Assembly (NCBI RefSeq): GCF_003402535.2
Contig: NZ_AP025172.1
Span: 1,240,001 to 1,304,000 of the forward strand
Direction of reading: 5' to 3'
Length of the DNA stretch: 64,000 nt
From: Cupriavidus sp. P-10
GTDB taxonomy: Bacteria; Pseudomonadota; Gammaproteobacteria; Burkholderiales; Burkholderiaceae
In this document: one piece after another, positions 50,730 to 60,032 of the stretch
How the letters are laid out: the number at the start of each line of letters is the position of its first letter
Numbering within the stretch: the stretch's first letter is position 1
Translations under genes and position numbers: made by a program
Notes under the pieces: model-generated
Databases searched by the model: none
What the model was told of the DNA's origin: nothing
The model's input: the letters and a program-made list of their open reading frames with translations, nothing else

Positions 50730-52673
50730 CGTGAAGAGAAGTAATCGCGGGTCTTCCGCAATTTGTGTGACGACGGCAAACTCACGCGGAGGACCTTGTC
50801 GTCGTTTTTCCCGCCCCACTACCCACCATTCCTATTTCTGATTAACGTGGGCGAGCCCCCCAACCGCTTCCCGGACACACGAACTCACGCGCCTGCGATG
50901 GCGACCGGACTGGCGGGTCCTGTAGAACAAGGCAGGCCGGTTTAGCTTGGCTTCAACACGCGCAGCCGCAGAAGTTCGATATTCGCGCGGCCATACATTT
51001 GCCGCTTGAGGAGCTTGAGCCGGTTGACATGACCCTCGGTCTGGCCATTGCTCCATGGCAGCGTGAAAGCCGCCCGCACAGCCGGTAAGTCGGCGCGCAG
51101 GCTTTGCGCGAACCCACGCATTTCCGCAGCGTCGCAGCACGACAGACGTTTAAACCATCGATCGAAATGTCGCACACTTCGCCGATGCATGAGTCCGAGA
51201 AATTCCCGCGCGAGGCTGCGGACCTCGCCGACCACGGGTTCGATCTTGCACAGCGCCTGCACGAAGCTCTCGTGGTCCGCGCTCTTCGGCTCCTCGACAG
51301 CGAGCTTTCTCCATCCGACAAGCCATCCGAACACGCGCCGAGCCGACGGGCACGGCATCGTACGCACGGGTACTTGGACAAGCGGTGCCTTGCCCTGCGG
51401 AAAGAGAAGGCGGGCCACGCAACTCTGCACGCAGGCGGGACTGCCCTTATAGCCTCGCTGCTTGAGTTCTCGCACAATCAGATCAGGAAAGCGACAGCCC
51501 TGGGCGATTCGTTCCTCGATATAGTCGCGATAGGGATCCAAAGGCGTAGGACCCCGAGCCCAGGGCGTGCGCTCGGGGAATGCCCCCGCGTGGACGAACT
51601 TCTGCACGGTTGCTTTGCTGATTGAGAGTTCGCGCGCGATTCCTTTGAGCGTGCCGCCCTGGGCGCGCAGTGCCATCACCCGCTCGTAGAGCGCCACCCG
51701 CGTGGCGCGTCGCTGATCGCTCAGGCGCTGCCATGACCGGAGTGAGTTGTGGCTCAGCACCCCCTGCCGGCCTTGGGTCACGCTGCCGACCTCTATTTGC
51801 TGCGCGGCTTGGCGCAGTTGTGGCCCGAGTCGGTAAAGGAGCCTCTCGACGTTGTCGCGCAGGTTGCTCAGCAGATGCCAGCGATCCGAGACTTGCTTGG
51901 CTGCCGGCAGCGCGAGGTCGACCGCTTCGGAATAGGTCCCGGCCCGGTCCCTGGCGACGATCTCGATCGATGGGTGCGCACGCATCCACGCAGCCACCGC
52001 AATGGCGTCCCTACCGGCGAACACTTCGATCGGCTCACGTCGCTCCAGATCGACGATGATTGTTCCGTACTGGTGACCGCGCGCGATCGCCCAGTCATCG
52101 ATGCCGACGACCCGCGGACGTGGTTTGCGCTTGCGCCCAGAAGCTCTTCGCAACTCCCGCAGCACGGTGTCGGCACTGGTGCGCAAGCCCAAGGCGTCAG
52201 CAACCCGGGCGGCCGCCTCACCACCGAGGGCGTGGCCCAGCGCGTGTAGCGCCTGAGCTTGCGATCGCGTACGACGCTGATACCGACCGGCCAAGGCGTG
52301 GATGTTCTCGACAAACGTACGACGGGGACAATTGGCGTTCGTACATTTGAAGCGACGCACCTCAATAGCGAGAATGACCCGCTGCTCGAGCATCGGACGT
52401 TCTTCCAGTCTGCGCACATAGCGGCCGTGGATTCGGTGACTCCAACGATGGCAGCCAGGACAACGTGCCGCGCGAACCGTACTACAGGCTTTGACAGTAA
52501 TGGTCTCCCCGCACGCATCGCTGGAGACGACGCGCTTACCCACACGGGCGAGAATACGATCAATCCCACCGAGAACTTGCCTCATGGTAACGATCAACGT
52601 ACGGCCAAATCGGCCAGCCCTCGACTCGGCCGTCAAACAAAGTGCGGGAGACCCGCGATTACTACACTTCACG
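50730..52673 (-). mobile_element. ISL3-family element, copy A
   Basis: Inverted ends lie at about 50730-50771 and 52632-52673. The inner part starts GGGTCTTCCGCA on the left and GGGTCTCCCGCA on the right, extending outward as AGTAATCGC. One transposase gene fills the element. Its right end directly joins copy B, whose own left terminal repeat is missing. Confidence 0.8.
50942..52585 (-). CDS. ISL3-family transposase, copy A
   Basis: From ATG 52585 the protein has 547 residues. It opens MRQVLGGIDRILARVGKRVV and has the ISL3 zinc finger (ARCPGCHRWSHRIHGRYV and FKCTNANCPRRTF). The catalytic core starts VGIDDWAIARGHQYGTIIVD and DRWHLLSNLRDNVERLLYRL. An HTH insert reads GTLKGIARELSISKATVQKF, and the C-terminus has LPWSNGQTEGHVNRLKLLKR. 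All blocks are intact. ISL3 transposases move their element by cut-and-paste via circles. Confidence 0.92.
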   Translation of the reverse strand: MRQVLGGIDRILARVGKRVVSSDACGETITVKACSTVRAARCPGCHRWSHRIHGRYVRRLEERPMLEQRVILAIEVRRFKCTNANCPRRTFVENIHALAGRYQRRTRSQAQALHALGHALGGEAAARVADALGLRTSADTVLRELRRASGRKRKPRPRVVGIDDWAIARGHQYGTIIVDLERREPIEVFAGRDAIAVAAWMRAHPSIEIVARDRAGTYSEAVDLALPAAKQVSDRWHLLSNLRDNVERLLYRLGPQLRQAAQQIEVGSVTQGRQGVLSHNSLRSWQRLSDQRRATRVALYERVMALRAQGGTLKGIARELSISKATVQKFVHAGAFPERTPWARGPTPLDPYRDYIEERIAQGCRFPDLIVRELKQRGYKGSPACVQSCVARLLFPQGKAPLVQVPVRTMPCPSARRVFGWLVGWRKLAVEEPKSADHESFVQALCKIEPVVGEVRSLAREFLGLMHRRSVRHFDRWFKRLSCCDAAEMRGFAQSLRADLPAVRAAFTLPWSNGQTEGHVNRLKLLKRQMYGRANIELLRLRVLKPS

Positions 52674-54451
52674 CCTGCGATCGCGACCGGACTAAGCGAG
52701 TCCAAAAGGACAAGGCAGGCCAATTTAGTTCGGCTTCAACACGCGCAGCCGCAGAAGGTCGATATTCGCGCGGCCATACATTTGGCGCTTGAGGAGCTTG
52801 AGCCGGTTGACATGACCCTCGGTCTGGCCATTGCTCCATGGCAGCCTGAAGGCCGCCCGTACAGCCGGTAAGTCGGCGCGCAAGCTTTGCGCGAATCGAC
52901 GCATTTCCACAGCGTCGCAGCACGACAAACGTTTCAACCATCGATCGAGATGTCGCAGACTTCGCCGATGCATGAGTCCGAGAAATTCCCGCGCGAGGCT
53001 GCGGACCTCGCCCACCACAGGTTCGATCTTGCACAGCGCCTGCACGAACCGCTCGTGGTCCGCGCTCTGTGGCTCTTCGACAGCGAGCTTTCTCCATCCG
53101 ACAAGCCATCCGAACACGCGCCGGGCCGACGGAATTGGCATCGTTTGCACGGGCTTCTGGACATGCGGCGTCTTGCCCAGCGGAAAGAGAAGGCGGGCCA
53201 CGCAACTCTGCACGGTGGCGGGACTGCCCTTATAGCCTCGCTGCTTGAGTTCTTGCCAGATTAGTTCAGGAAAGCGACAGCCCTGGAGGATTCGTTCCTC
53301 GATATAGTCGCGATAGGGATCCAAAGGCGTCGGACCCCGCGCCTTGGGTGCTCGCTCGGGGAATGCCCCCGCGTGGACGAACTTCTGCACTGTTACATCG
53401 CTGATTGAGAGTTCGCGTGCGATTCCTTTGAGCGTGCCGCCCTGGGCGCGTAGCGCCATCACCTGCTTGTACAACGCCAGCCGCGTGGCGCGTCGCTGAT
53501 CGCTCAGACGCTCCCATGACCTGAGTGAGTTGAAGCGGCTTAGTCCGCCGCCCTGCCGGCCCAGGGTCGCCCTACTGACGTTTACTTGCTGGGCGGCTTG
53601 GCGCAGTTGTGGCCCGAGTCGGTAAAGCAGCCTCTCGACGTTGTCGCGCAGGTTGCTCAGCAGATGCCAGCGATCCGAGACCTGCTTGGCTGCCGGCAGC
53701 GCGAGGTCGACCGCTTCGGAATAGGCCCCGGCCCGATCCCTGGCGACGATCTCGATCGATGGGTGCGCACGCATCCACGCAGCCACCGCAATGGCGTCCC
53801 TGCCGGCGAACACTTCGATCGGCTCACGTCGCTCCAGATCGACGATGATTGTTCCGTACTGGTGACCGCGCGCGATCGCCCAGTCATCGATGCCGACGAC
53901 CCGCGGTCGTGGTTTGCGCTTGCGCCCAGAAGCTCTTCGCAACTCCCGCAGCACCGTGTCGGCACTGGTGCGCAAGCCCAAGGCGTCAGCAAGCCTGGCC
54001 GCCGCCTCACCACCGAGGGCGTGGCCCAGCGCGCGCAAAGCGCGAGCCTGCGACCGCGTACGACGTTGATACCGGCCTGCCAAGGCGTGGATGTTCTCGG
54101 AAAACGTACGACGGGGGCAATTGGCGTTCGTACACTTGAAGCGACGCACCTCAATAGCGAGAATGACCCGCTGCTCGAGCATCGGACGTTCTTCCAGCCT
54201 GCGCACATAGCGGCCGTGGAGTCGGTGACTCCAACGATGGCAGCCAGGACAACGTGCCGCGCGAACCATACTGCAGGCTTCGACAGTAATAGTCTCCCCG
54301 CACGCATCGCTGGAGACGAAACGCTTGCCCACACGGGCAAGAATACGATCGATCCCACCGAGAACTTGCCTCATGGTAACGATCAACGTACGGCCAAACC
54401 GGCCGGAAATCAAGCCCTCGACTCGGCCGTCACACAAAGTGCGGGAGACCC
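52674..54451 (-). mobile_element. ISL3-family element, copy B (left end lost)
   Basis: The right terminal repeat is at 54429-54451 (GTCACACAAAGTGCGGGAGA...). On the left the sequence after the transposase gene is cut where copy A's right repeat begins, so the left terminal repeat of B is absent. Confidence 0.75.
52725..54374 (-). CDS. ISL3-family transposase, copy B
   Basis: From ATG 54374 the product has 549 residues and is a close paralogue of copy A, with the same zinc fingers, VGIDDWAIARGHQYG core, HTH insert (GTLKGIARELSISDVTVQKF) and WSNGQTEGHVNRLKLLKR end. The middle differs slightly (VNVSRATLGRQGGGLSRFNS). The gene is intact, although its element lacks one end. It could act in trans on the other copies. 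Confidence 0.92.
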   Translation of the reverse strand: MRQVLGGIDRILARVGKRFVSSDACGETITVEACSMVRAARCPGCHRWSHRLHGRYVRRLEERPMLEQRVILAIEVRRFKCTNANCPRRTFSENIHALAGRYQRRTRSQARALRALGHALGGEAAARLADALGLRTSADTVLRELRRASGRKRKPRPRVVGIDDWAIARGHQYGTIIVDLERREPIEVFAGRDAIAVAAWMRAHPSIEIVARDRAGAYSEAVDLALPAAKQVSDRWHLLSNLRDNVERLLYRLGPQLRQAAQQVNVSRATLGRQGGGLSRFNSLRSWERLSDQRRATRLALYKQVMALRAQGGTLKGIARELSISDVTVQKFVHAGAFPERAPKARGPTPLDPYRDYIEERILQGCRFPELIWQELKQRGYKGSPATVQSCVARLLFPLGKTPHVQKPVQTMPIPSARRVFGWLVGWRKLAVEEPQSADHERFVQALCKIEPVVGEVRSLAREFLGLMHRRSLRHLDRWLKRLSCCDAVEMRRFAQSLRADLPAVRAAFRLPWSNGQTEGHVNRLKLLKRQMYGRANIDLLRLRVLKPN

Positions 54452-54524
54452 GTAATCGTGTTCCGCTTATGAAGTAATACAGTTCCGTTTCAAGAATGTG
54501 GTGACTGGGCCGCTGGAAAGGCCT

Positions 54525-55169
54525 TCACTGCAGCAGTTCTGGCAGCAACGCGACAACTTGCCTTTCGGCCCTCATCGCAACAACGAGTTGGCGGCTATGT
54601 CGCTCGACCCGCCCTACCCTTTCCGCCAGCTTCGTGAGGATCTCTCGCGAATGCTCATGCTGTTCGACAACGTCAAAGCCGCTGAGCCAACGCACCACTC
54701 CAGTCAGCGGATGCAGAGGCTTGCACCACAGAGCGCTGGGATGCCGACAGCCGTTCCAGTGCATCGCGGCGAGCAGCCACGCCGCCGCGTTGACCTGAGT
54801 GGCTGCCACCTTGATGGCGGGCTTGTTCGGATCGAAACATCGAACGGCGAGACGAAGCAGCCGCTGTTGGCGACGCGGCACGTTTGCCCACGCCCGGCGC
54901 AGCAATAATCTTGTCAAATGCTCGCTGTCGTGCAGCAACGCACTCGATTCGCCGCCGGCCATTGCCTCGTATGTCCAGTCGCTCGATGCGCGGGTCTGAT
55001 AGCGCCCGCTGTTGGACATAAACGCTCGGCTACCCAGGATCTGGTGCCATTGACGGATGAGCTTATCGCGCTTACTCGTTGGCGGTGGAACTGCCTTGCG
55101 TTTGCGCGGTATCGGCTCGTACGCGGGGTTGGGCTCAGACAGCTCCAACACAAGGATCGGCAAGACCAT
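54525..55169 (-). CDS. Tn7-like module protein of unknown function
   Basis: This 214-residue protein begins with MVLPILVLELSEPNP, nearly the same as the start of the preceding gene (MVLPILVPDLTEPAP). The similarity extends into the ribosome-binding region, so the two starts are duplicated. The remainder (RQWHQILGSRAFMSNSGRYQ, LLRRAWANVPRRQQRLLRLA, AAWLLAAMHWNGCRHPSALW) is basic and helical, with no recognised domain. It occupies the position where TniQ/TnsD target selectors usually sit, but TniQ motifs and Zn-finger Cys pairs were not found. Confidence 0.65.
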   Translation of the reverse strand: MVLPILVLELSEPNPAYEPIPRKRKAVPPPTSKRDKLIRQWHQILGSRAFMSNSGRYQTRASSDWTYEAMAGGESSALLHDSEHLTRLLLRRAWANVPRRQQRLLRLAVRCFDPNKPAIKVAATQVNAAAWLLAAMHWNGCRHPSALWCKPLHPLTGVVRWLSGFDVVEQHEHSREILTKLAERVGRVERHSRQLVVAMRAERQVVALLPELLQ

Positions 55170-55236
55170 GGTCTATACTTCCAACCGCACTATCTGTTAC
55201 GCGGCGACGTGCCCTGACTTTCGCACTGCTTTGGGC

Positions 55237-56259
55237 CTACGCTTTCCGATGGGCGGCCCAGCGTCGCGAAATGGTAGTCCTGCTTGGCGGACTAACACTT
55301 GCCTGTGCGCATCGCTTCCGGATTTCGACGCAGAGCTCGAGAAGGGGATGCACGAGACGAGGCTGTCGCGGCAGCCAGTCGGTAAGCACCTCACTCACGA
55401 TCTTCTCGACCGTCGCCGCTAGACGCGGATCCCCGACCTTGGGACCTGGGTCATGACGTATCAACGCGCTCGCCACAGGATTCGCGAGAAAAAGCCGGCG
55501 CAAGCGATAAATCGTCGACCGATGGACTCCCAGCAATTCGCCAGCCTTCTTGGCTTGCTGACGCGAGAGCGGACCCGTCCCCAGCGGATGTAAGACCCTC
55601 ACAATCGCCCGCTCGCGCTCCGTTGCAATCGTCTCCGGCATGTTCAGAACCGTGGTCTTACACGCCCAAGACGATTTGCTGAGCGGAAGTCGGACTCTCG
55701 CACTGCTCACCGCCTCCGCCGTCCGATGGGCGGCCCAGCGTCGCGAAATGGTAGCTCGGCTTGGCGGATTAACACTCGCTCCTGCGCATCGCTTCTGGAT
55801 TTCGGCGCAGACCTCGAGCAGCGGATGCGCGAGACGACCCTGTCTCGGCAGCCAATCGGTAAGCACCTCACTCACGATATTCTCGACCGTAGCTGCTAGA
55901 CGCAGATCTCCCACCTTGGGACCCCGGTCATGAGGTATCAACGCGCTCGCCACAGGATCCGCGAGGAAGCGCCGGCGCAAGCGATACACCGTAGACCAAT
56001 GGATTCCCAGCCGTTGGCCAGCCTTCTTAGCTTGCTTCTGCGAGAGGGGCCCAATCCCCAGCGGACGCAAGACCCTCACAATCGCTCGTTCGCGCTCCGT
56101 TGCAATGCTCACCGCCATGTTCAAGTCAGCGGGCTTACGCACACGCGGCGATCGATTGAGCGGAGCAACCGGCGTGGCGGAATTAGTAGACGTCCGCGGT
56201 ATCCACAGCTTCGCTGGAGCGGGCTCCGTCAGGTCGGGCACAAGGATCGGCAAGACCAT
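55237..56259 (-). CDS. Solo tandem TniA/TnsB-type N-terminal DNA-binding protein
   Basis: The 340-residue protein contains two consecutive copies (about 130 residues each) of one module: ERERAIVRVLRPLGIGPLSQ..., helix-turn-helix STVYRLRRRFLADPVASALI / STIYRLRRLFLANPVASALI, then NIVSEVLTDWLPRQGRLAHP / KIVSEVLTDWLPRQPRLVHP and a final SRATISRRWAAHR / SRTTISRRWAAHR. This resembles the N-terminal end-binding region of TniA/TnsB transposases, but no DDE domain follows. A strong GGAGG site precedes the start; tnsC ends 3 bp upstream. A role in end binding or regulation is inferred. Confidence 0.75.
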   Translation of the reverse strand: MVLPILVPDLTEPAPAKLWIPRTSTNSATPVAPLNRSPRVRKPADLNMAVSIATERERAIVRVLRPLGIGPLSQKQAKKAGQRLGIHWSTVYRLRRRFLADPVASALIPHDRGPKVGDLRLAATVENIVSEVLTDWLPRQGRLAHPLLEVCAEIQKRCAGASVNPPSRATISRRWAAHRTAEAVSSARVRLPLSKSSWACKTTVLNMPETIATERERAIVRVLHPLGTGPLSRQQAKKAGELLGVHRSTIYRLRRLFLANPVASALIRHDPGPKVGDPRLAATVEKIVSEVLTDWLPRQPRLVHPLLELCVEIRKRCAQASVSPPSRTTISRRWAAHRKA

Positions 56260-56262
56260 GGT

Positions 56263-57321
56263 CTATACCTCCGGCTGGACGGTCTGTTGCGCGGCGACGT
56301 ACCCCGACTCCCGCACTGCTCGCTCCCAATGCGCCGAATCTAGTACCAGTCCTGCACTGTCCCACTGGGGACCGTTCAGTAGCACCGACTCGACTGCACG
56401 ACTAAAATAATCCATGTGGAGTTCTATCGGTCCAGCCAGCTGCGCGACCGTGTGGGCGTTCACGAAGCCATTCCACAGCGCCGTGGCAGATTGCTCCAGT
56501 CTTAAGCCGGCAGCGTACGCGTCGGGATAGAAGAAGGCCGTGAAGGTGCTCCCGGTGTCCTCTGGATAGCGAGTCATATCATAGCTAGCCAGGCAGGTTG
56601 CTGCTTCAACGGCGCCTGTAATGCCTCTGAAGTGCATTTGCTCGATCATGAAGCGAGCGACGATTTGCTCGTCACCAGACAGCTGATATTGCGCCTTCTG
56701 CTCCATCAACTGGGGCTGCCCTACCAGAAAGGTGATCAGGCGCACGCCGTGGTGGGCGAGCTGATCATGGACGTCGCGCAGCCATTCCAGTGCGTGCTTG
56801 GACAGTCGCTGTGCTTCATCGCAAAAGAGAACCACAATGTGACCTGAGCGCATTTGTAGTTGTTCGTTAATCCGACGCATCAAAGCGAAGCGCTTGTCGG
56901 CAATGAGCCTGGGTTGTGGGTCCCTGATGCCAGCGGCGCTCAACAATGCACTGAAGAACGCCCCCTCGTAGTCGGTGCGATGATATTCGCAGGACATCCT
57001 TAGCACGAGGATGTCACCTCGGTTCCTGCCAAGGTGCAATGCCAAATAGTCAATTGCGTGAGTCTTGCCCATGCGAGGACGGGCGTAGATTAACGCGCCC
57101 GGGATCAGTACGCGCACGCAGTGTTCGACGAGGTCGACGAAGCTTTCGATCGCTGCCGTCGCCACCCGATAGTGGCGGCGAGCAAGCGGATGATTGTGCA
57201 CCGTCAGGTCTGCCGGATTCACCGTCGTTGCATGAGGCGTGCGGCTGGCTGCGCGGACTCGGGTCGCGCTGACACGTGCGCGCGGTGCGCCTTTCGAGGC
57301 CGTGGTGGTCTTCTCGTTCAT
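56263..57321 (-). CDS. tnsC: TnsC/TniB-like AAA+ ATPase
   Basis: The 352-residue protein has a P-loop in LIYARPRMGKTHAIDYLALH (variant Walker A), Walker B in HIVVLFCDEAQRLSKHALEW, and a sensor-like VRLITFLVGQPQLMEQKAQY. The N-terminus is basic and unstructured, like TniB. In Tn7-like systems TnsC links the target selector to the TnsA/B transposase. AAGGAG site before ATG 57321. It is 96 bp downstream of tnsB and 3 bp upstream of the DNA-binding protein gene. Confidence 0.88.
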   Translation of the reverse strand: MNEKTTTASKGAPRARVSATRVRAASRTPHATTVNPADLTVHNHPLARRHYRVATAAIESFVDLVEHCVRVLIPGALIYARPRMGKTHAIDYLALHLGRNRGDILVLRMSCEYHRTDYEGAFFSALLSAAGIRDPQPRLIADKRFALMRRINEQLQMRSGHIVVLFCDEAQRLSKHALEWLRDVHDQLAHHGVRLITFLVGQPQLMEQKAQYQLSGDEQIVARFMIEQMHFRGITGAVEAATCLASYDMTRYPEDTGSTFTAFFYPDAYAAGLRLEQSATALWNGFVNAHTVAQLAGPIELHMDYFSRAVESVLLNGPQWDSAGLVLDSAHWERAVRESGYVAAQQTVQPEV

Positions 57322-57417
57322 GCCTGCTCCTTGCCGGCGAGATCAGTTCCTCTTCGCCCTTCATGGCCGGCTACAGTCGGGCCCGGCCAGCGCCCGTTTG
57401 CGCGCGCGCCCCCATGA

Positions 57418-59364
57418 TCAGCGGGAGTACCCCCTGATAATGCGCAACGCCTTGCCTTTAACGGGACCCTTGGCCAGTGGCGAAGGCGGCTGTTCGGGTG
57501 TCACGGTTTCACTTTCAGTGGCGGGAGGCTTTGCTGTCCGGCGCTCGCGCTGCACCTGCGCGATGTCGCTGGCCGCTCTCCGACGCTTTGCGGCCTGCTT
57601 ACGTCTGAGGGCAAGGAAGACCTCGATCGGATTGTCGCCCGGGCCGAAGTCTAGTTCGCGCGCCCGCTTGGCCTTGAAGATCTGCTGGCGCACCCGCAAC
57701 GAATGCGGCTCGTCGCGCCATCTGCCGCTAGCGAACAAGTCCTCCAACATGTGTCCGTCTTCGGTACAGGCCCAGAGCCTTCTCAAGTCCGAGGGGTCAT
57801 AGTGAACGCGTAAACGCTTGCCAATCAAGCCGCTGCTTCTGGCAAGCCGCTCGCTCGTGTAGCGCACGTGATAGAAGGTAATGTATGGTCGCTCACCACG
57901 GCCGAGGTTCCCATGGACGCGGCACAGTACCGGGTCATGCAGCAGTTCCGGATGCTCCCGTATCGGCTTGGGGATCAGGCGCAATCGGATCGCCTCGCGA
58001 CCAATGCCAAGCACATGCCGGCGCATCATCTCCAGTGGGGTGAAGCCACCCAGGCCAGCATGGGGCGTGCCGTGATAGTTCCACACCGTCAGGTGCAACA
58101 ACTCCTCCAACTCCTGGGAGGTGACGAGGAGCCGTAGAGAGTCGGTCGGATCGCGCAGACGTCTCAGCATAACCTGCGCCGCATCCTTTCCTGGTATCGC
58201 CCCCGGCAGCCGTCGCGATAGCGTTGCGGCGATCGTACCAAAGAAGCGCTCGATGAACGGCCGGTCATCGGGCTGATATGCCGGACCAAAATCGGCCGTG
58301 CAGCCCAACGCCTCGCACACGACATCGAGACTGGTGGTCGCCAAGTGCGCTCGCGCATTGTCTAGCCGGATCTGTCGCCAGCAGGCGTAGCTGGTTGGCT
58401 CCAAGGCCTGCGAGACGAAACCGCCGGTAGGCAGCAGGCGCAGGCCCGGCAGCGTGAGTTCGGGGACCTTCGCCGGCGTCACGGCGCGTTTGAAGGTTTC
58501 GATGGCGTCAAAGCGGTTACATTCGCGACCCAAAGAAATGGTGTAGCCCAGGAGACAGCGCGTAGCAACATCGATGATGGCCAGTAACCAGACGCGCTCG
58601 ATCTCATAGCTCTGTTCGCCGCCCAGTGGATCGTTGTCGATCACCTTCAGGCGAACGTCCATCTTATGGGCGTCGAACTCGACCGTATCAAACGCATCGG
58701 CGGATCCACGTTCAGGCAACTGCCGGAGCGCCGAAGCGGGCTTGATCCTTTGGCCGGCGGCACGCGCAGCTAAGTCGAAATCATCCTGCAGCCACCCCCT
58801 TAGTGTGCTGGCCAATGAACGAAAGCCCTTCCACTTCTGGTTCAGCGGATAATCGCCAGCGCCTAGGCCCAATTCACGACAGGACTGCTCAAAGCGGTGC
58901 GCCACCGCCTTGAGGCCCACCAGACGGCCTTTCTCACCGGGCTGCAAATGGACCTTTCTGGTTTCGATCTCTTTACGCAACTGCTCGGCCAGATTACGGT
59001 GACGCTGCAGCAATTGTCCAAAGGCCCCAGCATTTCCCGCTTTGCCGTGCGCGATCGCATGAGGCGCCTTGCTTCGTTCATAAGGCTGCACGTGGACATG
59101 CGGCACCAACGCCCGATATCCCCATGGGCGGCCATCCGGGTGCGCGCTCATAGCTCGACGGACCAGACGCCTTAAGGTTGAACGGTGGATACCCCAGGTC
59201 TCGTAGACCTGCGCAAGAGAGCTACCGCTGGCATAAGCCTCAATCGCATCGCGGCGCTGTCCAAACGTGGTCCGCGCTTCGCTCGTGAGGACACGCTCGT
59301 CAAGTTGAGGCCAATCCGACAGGCGAATTGTGTTCGGATCGATTCGGCGAGACGAGCCGGCCAT
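57418..59364 (-). CDS. tnsB: TnsB/TniA-like DDE transposase
   Basis: The 648-residue protein starts at ATG 59364 with an AGGAGGTG site. An N-terminal HTH (EAYASGSSLAQVYETWGIHR, STLRRLVRRAM) leads to the rve core with Asp in DTVEFDAHKMDVRLKVID, Asp in ACWRQIRLDNARAHLATTSL and Glu in AYQPDDRPFIERFFGTIAAT. A Mu-type C-terminal beta-barrel follows (RVHYDPSDLRRLWACTEDG). The tail is basic and may contact TnsC. It performs 3'-end cleavage and strand transfer. It starts 11 bp after tnsA ends. Confidence 0.93.
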   Translation of the reverse strand: MAGSSRRIDPNTIRLSDWPQLDERVLTSEARTTFGQRRDAIEAYASGSSLAQVYETWGIHRSTLRRLVRRAMSAHPDGRPWGYRALVPHVHVQPYERSKAPHAIAHGKAGNAGAFGQLLQRHRNLAEQLRKEIETRKVHLQPGEKGRLVGLKAVAHRFEQSCRELGLGAGDYPLNQKWKGFRSLASTLRGWLQDDFDLAARAAGQRIKPASALRQLPERGSADAFDTVEFDAHKMDVRLKVIDNDPLGGEQSYEIERVWLLAIIDVATRCLLGYTISLGRECNRFDAIETFKRAVTPAKVPELTLPGLRLLPTGGFVSQALEPTSYACWRQIRLDNARAHLATTSLDVVCEALGCTADFGPAYQPDDRPFIERFFGTIAATLSRRLPGAIPGKDAAQVMLRRLRDPTDSLRLLVTSQELEELLHLTVWNYHGTPHAGLGGFTPLEMMRRHVLGIGREAIRLRLIPKPIREHPELLHDPVLCRVHGNLGRGERPYITFYHVRYTSERLARSSGLIGKRLRVHYDPSDLRRLWACTEDGHMLEDLFASGRWRDEPHSLRVRQQIFKAKRARELDFGPGDNPIEVFLALRRKQAAKRRRAASDIAQVQRERRTAKPPATESETVTPEQPPSPLAKGPVKGKALRIIRGYSR

Positions 59365-59375
59365 TTGGACACCTC

Positions 59376-60032
59376 CTATACCCGCTGAAAGGAAGTCGCG
59401 CCGCTCAGCGGTGCTACCGCTATGTCGGGACTAACGACGCGGCCGGATGCCAACAATGCAAAGAGTGACGCCTCCACACTCGCTTGATCATATTCGGAGA
59501 AGCGCTCAACGATCGCATCCAACGCCCTCGGCTCATTCAGGTAGACCACAATGGCCTGCTCGAGCACAGGGGTACGGAACCGCCGGTAGCTGACGAGGTA
59601 GGGAACAATGCGCGACCAATTAGCGATCGGCACCCTCCAGGCCTCTAGTTCGGATTGATGAATGACGCGAACAGGCAGACCATGCAAAAGACTATCGGAG
59701 CCAGTGTCTTCTTCAACTGCCCGATCGTCGCCTTCCTTGGCATCACGATGCTCAATCAACCAGAACTCCCCTGCAGGCGCATCCCGCAGGCGAATCCAGA
59801 AGTCAATCATTGCACTGCCCGGTCCCGCCACGCGAGCCGGGCGCTCGGTGAAAGTCTCGATCGCAGGATTGGCTTCGACCATGAGCCATGTCCGGTAAGC
59901 CTCATAGCTGCCGAGGCTCAACCGACGCCCAAGCTTTGGGCTGTACAGCTCAATGCGACGCCGCCATCCATTGCGGGCGAAGGCAAGTGGGCGACTGTAC
60001 TGACGTAAGGCATCCGGCATGACATCAGCCAC
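59376..60032 (-). CDS. tnsA: TnsA-like endonuclease subunit
   Basis: The 218-residue protein (start GTG 60032 or ATG 60020) resembles TnsA in layout. IELYSPKLGRRLSLGSYEAY leads to the first acidic region WLMVEANPAIETFTERPARV, then IDFWIRLRDAP and FWLIEHRDAKE. The TnsA nuclease normally carries E...D...QxK; here the last part reads EHR, so the Lys appears replaced by Arg. A C-terminal region follows (VLEQAIVVYLNEPRALDAIV). TnsA cuts the 5' ends for true cut-and-paste transposition. First gene of the module. Confidence 0.75.
   Translation of the reverse strand: MADVMPDALRQYSRPLAFARNGWRRRIELYSPKLGRRLSLGSYEAYRTWLMVEANPAIETFTERPARVAGPGSAMIDFWIRLRDAPAGEFWLIEHRDAKEGDDRAVEEDTGSDSLLHGLPVRVIHQSELEAWRVPIANWSRIVPYLVSYRRFRTPVLEQAIVVYLNEPRALDAIVERFSEYDQASVEASLFALLASGRVVSPDIAVAPLSGATSFQRV

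Noticed and set aside
53586..54455. Long plus-strand frames over ISL3 copies (also 51749-52249 and 60025-60831 minus)
   Set aside because: They recur in each ISL3 copy only as antisense of the transposase; no independent start signals or domains.
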